64,000 bases of DNA from Musa acuminata AAA Group (Eukaryota > Streptophyta > Magnoliopsida > Zingiberales > Musaceae). Positions within the stretch are counted from its first letter, which is position 1. Each line of letters begins with the position of its first letter. Where the stretch lies: positions 12,304,501 through 12,368,500 of the forward strand of contig NC_088356.1 in NCBI RefSeq assembly GCF_036884655.1. Direction: 5' to 3'. This document shows, in pieces, positions 24,935 to 34,770 of the stretch. The position numbers and the translations under genes were made by a program. Under the pieces are notes generated by a model. It was not told where the DNA came from. It made no database searches and was given only the letters and a program-made list of their open reading frames with translations.

Positions 24935-27490
24935 GGACGCGGCAACATCACAAGAGGCCAAGACAGCGACCATAGATCTGGCCACAGGCGGTGCGCTTAC
25001 TTTGGTTTCGCTTATACGGCTATGCTTGAAAATCGATTTGGGGCAGCATGAAGAGATGGGATGGCTGACCGAAAGAGGACGTGGATGTCGTGATGGACCC
25101 CCAATGATCACCGTCGTCGTCGACCCGGAAGAAGTCTTCGGGCTGGTTATGGCATGGCGTTGAAGAGGTGGGTCAGAGTGACTCGCCTCCCAGGAGACGG
25201 TTTAATCATAGCAGTTGAAATGGACGTAGGTAAATAATCTAAGATTATGAATTCGAGATGGATGGATTTGTTGCTCCTTTTGGATTGAGATTTACCCTGA
25301 TCTGTAAGATGTGACTGAGCGCAATGGTTGTGTCCGTGGTAACTGGGGGACTCTTAGCCAAAGCAAGTAAGTTTTATGTCTATTTAATATGTCTATTTCA
25401 AGTATGCTTCCAACTAGCTCACGATTTATGTACTTTAAGACTATCTGATGCTCGAATCTGGAGGAGTTTAGAGCTGCAGGAGATGCTGTTGGAATGATGC
25501 ACTGGATGGATCGGAGACTAGTGAGGTAATTTCATGCTCTTGACATCGACATCACATTTTATTGTTTATCTGTGCCTTGCTCTGCTTCATTATAGTCCTC
25601 TATAGTCCTCTATGTCCTGCTTCTTGTGTTGTTTAAAGTGTCAACTATTGGATTTTCATTGTTCCTGGTAGACTATTTGGAGTATTGCATCTTTTGGATT
25701 TCTGAGTGATTTTTACTGTTAGATTATGGCTACACTAAAATAAAGGTTGTGTTTACAAGAATGTGAGACAATCGCAATGTTCTAATGAATTTAATTATTT
25801 AGTAATTATGTATCCCAGGGAGGATATTCTATTTTTCGGACTGCTTTGTGCATTTTTTTCTGCCATTAATGTGTTGCTTCTTAGGGATTATTGCTTATGT
25901 TGGTTTGGACTCATCAAAGGATATTTATAGATGCATGGGTTGGATGAGGTCAGTCAATTGGAATTAGTGGGTGAGAAGAAGCATAGAAAGGCATATAAAA
26001 GTTAGATCAGAAGGAATAAATAAAATAATAAAAAACGTTTAGTTGACCATGATAGTATATAGAATTCAATCAACATTGATTATGAATGATACATTGGGAT
26101 ATATGTATCGGACGAAATAGATGGGATAAGGATTATCCGCAATAATCTTCGAAGGAAATAAGGACGCTTCCTTTGTTCTGTCATGAGATTTGAAATCCTC
26201 GTTTAAAATATTTTTTAATTTATCTTTGCATAATCCCACACTTCATCTACATGGTGTGCTAAAGAAGTATTATGGTCGAATATATCGTATACATCAAAAA
26301 ACTATTTACCATATATTTATGTGATACGAATATTATTTTAATAAAATAAAAATATTAATTTTTAAAATATATCTCTTTTTTTTAGATTTATATATTATAT
26401 TTTAGTTTAATATATTTTTTGCTCAAATAACCTCAGAAAAATGATTTTGGAAGTGCAGGTGACTCAAAGAGTAAGAAGAAGACTGAGGACACAAATGTGA
26501 TGGAGGAAGAGGGAGAAGGAAACATGTCGACAGCGCACGACAAGCAATGGGCAGTTGGCTGTAGAATGAGGTGAAACAACACATGAAGGGCTAACATTCG
26601 AGTGAAGAGAAGGGCTCACGTTCGAGTGAAGAGGGCTCACGTTTGGTGTGCAGTGGGTGGTGACAAGTGGTAGCAAGAGGCAAAAAAACAACACACAAAG
26701 GACTCGCATTTAGGCGAAGAGAGTTTATGATTTTTAATTAAATTTTTTTAGTAGGTCAAAGCAGATCACGCGAAATGGGATAGTCTACCTAATGGTTAAT
26801 GCACGGACCGATACATACCGTTTATATTGTTACAACACCTTTATATTGTTATGAGGAGAACAATATAAAGTTTTGTGTTATTATTTAAACGGTTCTGATT
26901 TAAGTAACAATTTAACAAAGCAGTTTTGTGTTATTAAAAATTGGGATTAACTCATTGTCTAACTCAAGTTTTGTTATATCTGGTTTAGTATGATGTAACA
27001 GTCTGATTTAAGTGACAATTTGAAAATGCGGCTGTGTTGTTGAAAGTTGCAATTATCTGGTTTAGTTGGATTGGGTTTTTTTTATATTTATATTATTCCT
27101 TTTTAAAATAATATTCTTAATATTTTGATAAATGATGGTAGTATGTGAATGTGACTTTAATAAGAACAAGTTGCTAATACAGATGTCCGAGAAAACACTT
27201 GACATATTAATAAATGAACAAGTCGCTAATCCTGTACAAAATCCTGGGGTCACTGCAACATCAACGTCCATATGCCTAGAAGGAACCTCGTGTTTTTCTT
27301 TTTTGTAACTAGAATGTCCCGAGTCTTTCAAAAATTTCCTAGTGAGTGCTAGGTATATTACCAACTTTCCTTTCATCCATATCCATGTCCCAATTTTTGG
27401 TTTATGACACAATACTGAAAGCTTATTAAAGATTTGTATGACCAGATGTCACCATCAGCTTGCATTTTATAAGCTTTTAGTATAGCATTA

Positions 27491-27537
<47 letters not shown>

Positions 27538-27692
27538 AGGGCTGGCATATATCACATAGCATTACCAAATGTCCAATTTGTACAGGATTAGAACTAGGAA
27601 AGAATGGAACACGTATTGAAGCGTTTGAAATGACACAACACAGCATCAATCTGGATATCAACTAGTTTAATACAATGCCATTAGCTGAACAC
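24935..27692. other. Intergenic DNA, no gene recognised
   Basis: Moderately GC-rich at first (to about 25200), then AT-rich. Two loosely similar copies of an AACAATTT/GTTTTGTGTTATT block occur near 26880-26960 and 27000-27060. A short direct repeat (GGGCTCACGTTCGAGTGAAGAG type) lies near 26588-26640. A (AT)21 tract lies at 27493-27534, just beyond the 3' end of the next gene. Confidence 0.55.
27493..27534. repeat. (AT)21 microsatellite
   Basis: Perfect dinucleotide run downstream of the RABD2 stop codon. Confidence 0.95.
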
Positions 27693-30600
27693 TCAAGAAG
27701 AACAGCAGGAGCTCTTTTGGTCAACAGGTTGTCCACGGATTTGCACTGTGGAAGGTCTGGCACTGTTCATGGCCGGCTGGCTGGCCATCCTGCATGAGAG
27801 ACAATTCTGTGTCCGTATATATGCAAAAAGAAAACAAAAGGCAATGCCTGAATAAAAGAGAGAGTCGACATACCTGTTCTTGATGGCAGCAGTCATGGCC
27901 AAGAATGCCTGCTGCACGTTAGTAGCATTTTTTGCACTGGTTTCCAAGAATGGTATGCCAATCTCATCAGCAAAGGCCTGCAAAGTACGTAGAAATTAGT
28001 CAGAGATGGAATCTGTAAGTTCATATTCCCGATCAAACAAAGCCATAACCTCACATGTGGCGTGACTATTAGAAAAATGACAGTAAACTAGCCATAACCT
28101 CAGTTACCTTAGCTGTCTCAAATGATACAACTCTATTGGCAGTCAGATCACACTTGTTCCCAACTAGAAGCTTATTCACGTTGTCACTCGCATATCGATC
28201 AATCTCATTCAACCACTGCTTTACATTATTGAAGCTCTCCTGATCTGTCACATCATAGACCACCTGCAAGTCGAGGGAATGAACGACTAGTTGACATAAT
28301 AGTTTGACACGCAACAAACAAAAAATAGATTTGATGATTGGACTTACGATGATACCATGAGCACCACGGTAATAGCTGCTTGTAATTGTTCTAAAACGTT
28401 CTTGCCCTGCGGTATCCCACTGCAATGACAACAAAATATCTCATATCAGAAGAAAAGGAAGTTACTACTCCACAATAAATAATCAATAATTATGGTATCC
28501 CACTGCAGTGACAACAAATATCTCATATCAGAAGAAAAGGAAGTTACTACTCCACAATAAATAATCAATAATTACGGAATTGATATAGAACTGTGTTGAT
28601 GGTCATCAGAACCCAAATCAAAGTGAAAGTCCACTGCTAGAAGTTGTCACGACATAACAACTGGGAATTGGTATTGCAGACCTCCACAAATTACATCAAC
28701 TAAAACAACTTGCCATTAATGACAGACTTCAGGTTGGTGGAGCAAAGACGTGAGTCACACATGATATGTTTGGTTTCAAGTGGCATAGCATATTGGATAC
28801 ACAATCTCATAATAACAGCTATGTACAAAAAAAGCAACATGGTAAAGGAACTCACTATTTGAAGCTTAATGGTCTTGCCATCATGTTCAACTGTGCGTAT
28901 TTTCTACAAGGAAAAATATATGGCATTATTCAGATGCTCCAGTTAAAGCATTTATTGATTCGGTTCAAAAGAATAAGCTCTCCCTTACAAAATCAACTCC
29001 AATAGTGCTGATGTAACTTTCCAAGTACGAATCGTCCTACAAGGAAAAAAAGTGTTACACTAATGAAACCTGCAATAATGAAAGAACCTTTTACAATCAG
29101 GATTTGGTGGATTTGTGTACATAGCTCTTCAACATAACCACCTACTTCCACATTACATGGCTGAGTTTCGAGCAAGCATTAAGATGTATATGCTGTGTTT
29201 GATGCAAAAGCAACCAAAAGTTAACTATTGTTTAGCAGCTACTTGCAAAATTAAATAAACAGCCAACAGTCGTTGAGGTAACAATGAAAAGATAATTGGG
29301 AAATGGCAGCGTCGTCGCATATTATCAAGAAATTTGTAAGAAATGGGAGGATAAATCTACAATGTTTCTATCCAATCTAACATGAATCAGATGCATATAA
29401 TATTCAAGCTCAATGATTCTCTCCTACAAAACCATAATCCCACATACAACTAGTGATTCCTTGGTTCCTGATTATTGATAAAAGGTAAAAGAACTAAAAG
29501 GGGGTTAGGATCTTAGGTCACATTGGTTCCAGAGGAGCATTAACATTGGTCATTGAATATGCTGTTTCATTAGCATCTATATGGAAATCATTCTTGTAAC
29601 TGCATTCTTGACCAACAAGGCACTGGTTGCCAACCTAATCTCTATCAACATTTATTGACCCTTACCGCAAATCTTAGGAGGAGGCATGATTTTCCAACAC
29701 CCGAATCTCCAATAAGCAAAAGTTTGAATAAATAGTCACTGCATAAAACATGTAATGATATTAGTTCCTCGTCAAAAGATAACCGAAAAGCAAAAAAAGC
29801 CACATTTGTGCTTCCGGATGATCGAAGCCCAATAAATATAATTTATCTAGTCTGTAAAAATCGATCTGCAATTAACGCGACAAAACACATCATCATTGAA
29901 ACACCATTGTATCATCCTGTACAGAGCAAATGATGAAACTGAATATGTGCAGCACACATGGGTACCCAACAAAAACTGCTTACTTCACTTGTTTGATTAT
30001 TTTCTTCATGCCCATCAATAAGAAACCAATGAATACCCTCCCATGATTTTAGTAGCACTTTCTTTATTTTGTGAGAATGTCGGGTTTAAGTTAATTGATT
30101 TTTCAACTAGAAAACACTTAATTTAAAAATATATATATGAAAAAACTAATTAGATATTTCTCAGTGTCAGACCAGAGAAATTTGAGAAGCACCATTATTT
30201 GTGAACATCAACAAAATATAGCTTTATGCATCAATCATTATTGATTGTTAAGCTAAATAGAGAATGCCAGAGAACAAAATGATCCCTTAAACAACATAAA
30301 AGCAAGGCGTATGACTGAAAAACCAAGTTGAAACAACACCTAACAACAGTAAGCTCATAGAAACAGGAAACAAAAATGAGGAAGTATCTTATGATGTTGA
30401 TTCCATGTCATACAAATATACAACCATAAGCAACTATATCAGACATCAGATACAAGTAACCATTGGCAACTTCCAATATTTATGTTGAAAAAAGGACCAA
30501 TCTCGAATTATCTATAGCATAACTAAATAAATTTTCTATGTTCAACATCACTATCAAGAAATTTCAGAATTCTTATATGGTCTATGTCCGTCCACGTATA

Positions 30601-31792
30601 ACATCATGTAATTCTTTCATGGTCTCTGACCATCTATCTTCAACATATCATGTTTCCATTTTAATTACCAACCAAGGGAATGGAATCAGCATATACAACC
30701 AGTAACAGTTCTATGTTTAGCATCATTTAACCATTATATCAATTAATACTTCTTATATGGCTTCCGACAATCGACAATAAACATATCATGTTTACAACAA
30801 TTTCGTTTACCAACAAGCACCCAGTTCCCAGTAACAATTCTATGATGAACGTGTCTCAATTTAACATCATGTAACTGTCCAAATTACTTGATATTTCTTA
30901 TATGGTTTTTGTGATCATCCACCATCAACATATCATTCCTAAAAGACCAACTCTTCAAATCAAACCACAGGGGTGGAGCCAAAAAAGGCAACAAGTAACA
31001 GTTCCATGATTAAATGGTGTGTTTATCCGTGACATCATGTAACTGTCAAATTATTTTAATACTTCTTATATGGCCCTTCAACAGATCATATTTAAAGAAC
31101 CATTTCAACCAAATGGATGGAATCAGCACATGCAATCAGTAACGACAATTTACAGTTAGAATATGCATTTCAGGTGCATGATACACCGAGAGATACTTGT
31201 ATTTGTGATATGAACTTCTTTGAGGGAATCCGCAGCCATTAACAAGGAGCTACTATCGAAATATAGATAACTTCTCTTGCTGTCATGAAATTTGATGTTC
31301 ATATTAGTTTTCATATAATCCAAGGGACCAAAAAACCCCATAATGTTACGTTCTGCCTACCATAAAATAGCCATTTCACATAGATCTACCTTGCAACAAT
31401 CATCAAATGGAGAACCAATCTACATGTAACCTAAGAAAACGTAATCAGGAATCCAAGGATGGATCCCTAGACTACGATCTAGATCCATCACAACAGCAAG
31501 ATCTCAAACCACAGCAACAGATCTGACAAATACCACCAGTGACCATCAGTGACCTTGAAGTCCAGACCCATGATCAAGAACCATAATCACGCAATCCTTA
31601 CTAGACAACCAAGAAATCCATGATCCAACAAGAACCATGAAACCAAACCATGCAAAATCAACCCACAAACCCTAGGTACTGGTTCCATGAAAAATAAAAG
31701 ATCAAGATTACGATCCGAAATGAAAGAATCCGATTATCAAGATCGACGTAAAGATTAGCACCAAGAAAGGGAACTTACTAATTCAGATTCAT
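27693..31792 (-). CDS. RABD2: Small GTPase RABD2 (Rab1/Ypt1 class), complete
   Basis: Membrane-anchored GTPase acting in ER-to-Golgi vesicle traffic. Eight exons on the minus strand: 31779-31792, 29666-29738, 28989-29036, 28856-28903, 28348-28419, 28108-28263, 27874-27977, 27693-27789, giving 203 residues, the usual RABD2 length. All G motifs are present: P-loop GDSGVGKS (15-22), switch I T40 in STIGVDF, WDTAGQE (62-68), NKCD (121-124), SAK (151-153). The RabF stretches (YYRGAHG) and the C-terminal CCSS for geranylgeranylation are intact. Odd points: the protein starts MNLNY instead of the nearly universal MNPEY, and there are exchanges in the last third ([13 protein letters not shown] where relatives have METSAKDATNVEQ). 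Intron 1 exceeds 2 kb. A broken second copy lies at 34.3-37.7 kb. Confidence 0.93.
28411..28575 (-). repeat. 83-bp tandem duplication that includes a splice acceptor
   Basis: 28411-28493 is repeated at 28494-28575 with one indel and a few substitutions. The unit contains the last 9 bases of the exon 5 edge (GGTATCCCA on the plus strand) and the CTGCA(A/G)TG acceptor region, so a decoy 3' splice site identical in sequence lies 83 bases upstream of the real one in intron 4. Confidence 0.92.
30540..31150. repeat. Degenerate tandem repeat of ~170 bp in RABD2 intron 1
   Basis: The words AACATCATGTAA, ACTTCTTATATGG, CAACATATCAT, and ATGGAATCAGCA followed by CAGTAACA recur in the same order about four times. 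The copies are too diverged to set exact borders. The same block recurs in the duplicated copy at 36190-36600. Confidence 0.6.
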
Positions 31793-32229
31793 GGTGGAGA
31801 CCTTGAAGGGGGCGCTATGCCAATGACTGTGGTCATACCCGACGAGGTTCCGAGTGTAGATTTCTCGAAGAAATGAGAACGATATGCAATCAAAGGCGAT
31901 GGATCCCCTCCTCTTTGAGGGTTTTCGAAACCCAAAAGAACAAAGGAAAAATATCAATATGCCAGAGGAAGAGAGCAAGAGGATGGAGAGAGTGGGGGTG
32001 AGACGTCAATAAATAAGGGGTGAACGCGGAGGCAATGCGCAACAACAACATAGAACCACAATGAATGACTGAGATAATTCATAGTTCATCAGATTCAATC
32101 GTGATGGAAAGATCAAGCGAGTTCGACGAAACCCTCTCGACTCTTTATTTCCTAATGGCCAAGAAAGTGATCTACTTCTATAATTATCCCCATAAATATC
32201 ATGCAATTTGAATATATCCTAATATTTAT
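31793..32229 (-). promoter_or_regulatory. RABD2 5' UTR and promoter region
   Basis: Upstream of the start codon at 31792 in transcript orientation. It is homologous to 37236-37660 upstream of the broken second copy. Where that copy has CG-rich text (GCTACGCCGGCGGCTGCGGTC at 37256 on), this one reads GCTATGCCAATGACTGTGGTC, a series of CG to TG/CA changes. Confidence 0.55.
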
Positions 32230-32347
32230 GGTATATAAAAATAAAAATAACAAGATTTTACTTTTATAAAAATATTTCTGTATATATATAATTACTAAAA
32301 CATTTCTATAAAAATAAAATTATCTTGTTATTTTTATTTTTATATAA

Positions 32348-32349
<2 letters not shown>
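32230..32349. repeat. Small foldback element (~120 bp), MITE-like
   Basis: Inverted arms of about 26 bp at 32230-32255 (GGTATATAAAAATAAAAATA...) and 32323-32349. A relative with the same right arm ends at 34136. Direct repeats at the ends were not clear. Confidence 0.55.

Positions 32350-32435
<86 letters not shown>
32350..32435. repeat. Compound microsatellite (AT)n(AC)9
   Basis: AT run to 32416 followed by AC repeats to about 32435. Confidence 0.95.
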
Positions 32436-32439
32436 CAAA

Positions 32440-33850
32440 TCAGAGTTCGCCATGCCTAACTGTATTGGGTAGCATGGGTGATACATACTGGTTCGACAAG
32501 GGATCAACACGCGGATCGCCCCGTACCGAGCAATCCATAACAAGGGATTCTGTATCGCCCAAAACAAGGTCTATATCGATAAGAACGATCAAAATCCAGA
32601 TTTCGATCGATACCGATCAATAGCTAGGTTTTATTGAATTCAAACGATCCGTTTGATCATTTAAACCAGATCTAAGGATTTTTTAACTTCATCCCCCTCA
32701 TTCTCTCCTCTTTCACTCTCCCTAACTCATCTACCCTCTCAATCACTTTCTCACACATATTTCCCTCATTTTTTCATTTGCACTCTCTTGAACTCCACAA
32801 AGCAATGATTTATGGATTGGATCAAGCTTAAGAGGCTAATTAGAAAGGATTAACACTTAAGTCAAAGGAAGAACTCTTTAATCAAAGGAACATAGACAAT
32901 CTCTGAATTGCATTCAATAACCCGCTTGGTCCAAAGACATCACAGCGACATGGACAACAATGCTTCAACCGACGACAACAACGATGCAAGGGAGTCGATG
33001 GTCCCTTCTACACAGTTGAGGGTGGTGCATAGACAAAGTAATAGTATTTTATACATCACCACCAAAATTCAGATCATGGAGCTCAACGTAATAGTTGGTC
33101 ATTCTTCTTTGAGCAACTAAATGATGATCGATCTTATGATACAGAGCAACAGATCAATGGCAAAAGTAGAAGTTCTGACGTTCTCCATGCTCTGCACCAA
33201 TACATGCCACAATCATACCTACCTCAGGAGCCCCCTCAGACACGTATGATTCACAACGATCAGACTACGACTATCACTACATTGATATACTAATGGAATA
33301 TGGTGTATCAATATACTGTATCGTGAGATCAATTTCATGATTTGATCCAACAATCATATCAAATTGATATATAAATACATAAGATTGAGGACCCCGATCC
33401 ATTGCCCATGGAATCTCGTCGTTCTTTTTAGAGATAGAACCAATCATATCCATCGATCGATTACTAGATTCATTTGAATCTTAAAGTTTAAGTTATTTAA
33501 CAAATAATTTAATAATTCAAATCATTTTTTTATAGATAATTCAAAATCAATGAAAATACAATTCAAAACGTACCATAAAACTACTCCTTAAAGCCCAAGA
33601 AATATATGTGCCACTATTTTTTCCTAATTTAGATTATTTTTACTAAAATTATCCTAAATTTATATTTATTTCCAACTTAAAATGCCTAATCTAACTTTTT
33701 TCTATTTTAAAAAAAATTAAAACTATTTTCGACCATTCTTTTGTGTCGTCGATTTGCCACGCCATACCGACACACGATACGTCGATATAGAGCGGTATAT
33801 ACCATACTGCCAATCGATCAATACACTAATTTGGACCAATAAAGTGAACG
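32440..33850. mobile_element. Larger relative of the TACCG-type element with a coding remnant, tentative
   Basis: Both edges are made of TACCG/CGGTAT-type words (about 32460-32620 and 33755-33850), as in the small element at 34469-34862. Between them a plus-strand fragment encodes a low-complexity D/N/Q-rich stretch (SDMDNNASTDDNND at about 32948) and, in another frame, SFFEQLND and YDTEQQ (about 33100-33160). This has the look of a broken transposase tail, but I cannot name the family. I found no target-site duplication. Confidence 0.35.

Positions 33851-33854
<4 letters not shown>

Positions 33855-33934
<80 letters not shown>
33855..33934. repeat. (AT)40 microsatellite
   Basis: Perfect dinucleotide run. 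Confidence 0.95.
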
Positions 33935-33938
<4 letters not shown>

Positions 33939-34009
33939 ATTTCATGTTAGATATATAAATGTCCTTTATTTTAGTTTTATAGAAATTTTACTTTTACAAA
34001 AATGTTTTA

Positions 34010-34136
34010 ATAATTTTATTATTTTACTTTTATAAAAATAATTTAGTAATCATATATATACATATATACAATAACCAAATCATTTCTACAAAAGTATAAT
34101 AATCAAATTAGCTTGTTATTTTTATTTTTATATACC
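34010..34136. repeat. Second copy of the AT-rich foldback element, decayed
   Basis: Its right arm (CTTGTTATTTTTATTTTTAT, ending in ACC at about 34136) equals the right arm of the element at 32230-32349. The middle (ACTTTTATAAAAATA, AACCAAATCATTTCTA) is also shared in order. The left arm is degraded. Confidence 0.45.
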
Positions 34137-34248
34137 ATAAATATAAACATATATTCTGGTTAGCATGACATTTACGAGGAAAAGTACAAAAATAGACCAC
34201 TTGCTTTGCCATCAAGAAACAAAGTGTCTAGAGAGTTTTGTTGAACTT

Positions 34249-34342
<94 letters not shown>

Positions 34343-34344
34343 CA
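34249..34344. repeat. Interrupted TA minisatellite with CA every ~18-26 bp
   Basis: (TA)n runs separated by single TACATA interruptions at regular spacing. It abuts the left end of the inverted RABD2-derived segment. Confidence 0.9.
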
Positions 34345-34602
34345 TGAGTTTACTATTGTTAGGTATTGTTTCAACTTGATTTTTCAGTTATACGGCATGT
34401 TTTATGTTGTTTTTAAGGCACCGTTTTGTTCTTTCTACCCTTAGCATAAAAATCAATAATTATTGAGACCAAGGTTTGAAATATCATACCGTACCGGCGT
34501 TTCGACATTCGCTCGGTACGATACGATACAATATATCGCTCGATATATATATATATATATATAAATAAGGTGACGTCGTCGAAAAAGGCGACGCGACGTC
34601 GC

Positions 34603-34682
<80 letters not shown>

Positions 34683-34724
34683 TTCGACGACGTCGCCTCT
34701 CTTTTCTCCCCAGACAAGACGACG

Positions 34725-34770
<46 letters not shown>

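Noticed and set aside
26464..26709. Minus-strand open frame with a hydrophobic start and NVSP repeats
   Set aside because: It resembles a signal peptide followed by repeats, but it derives from a short direct DNA repeat and has no family likeness or gene context.
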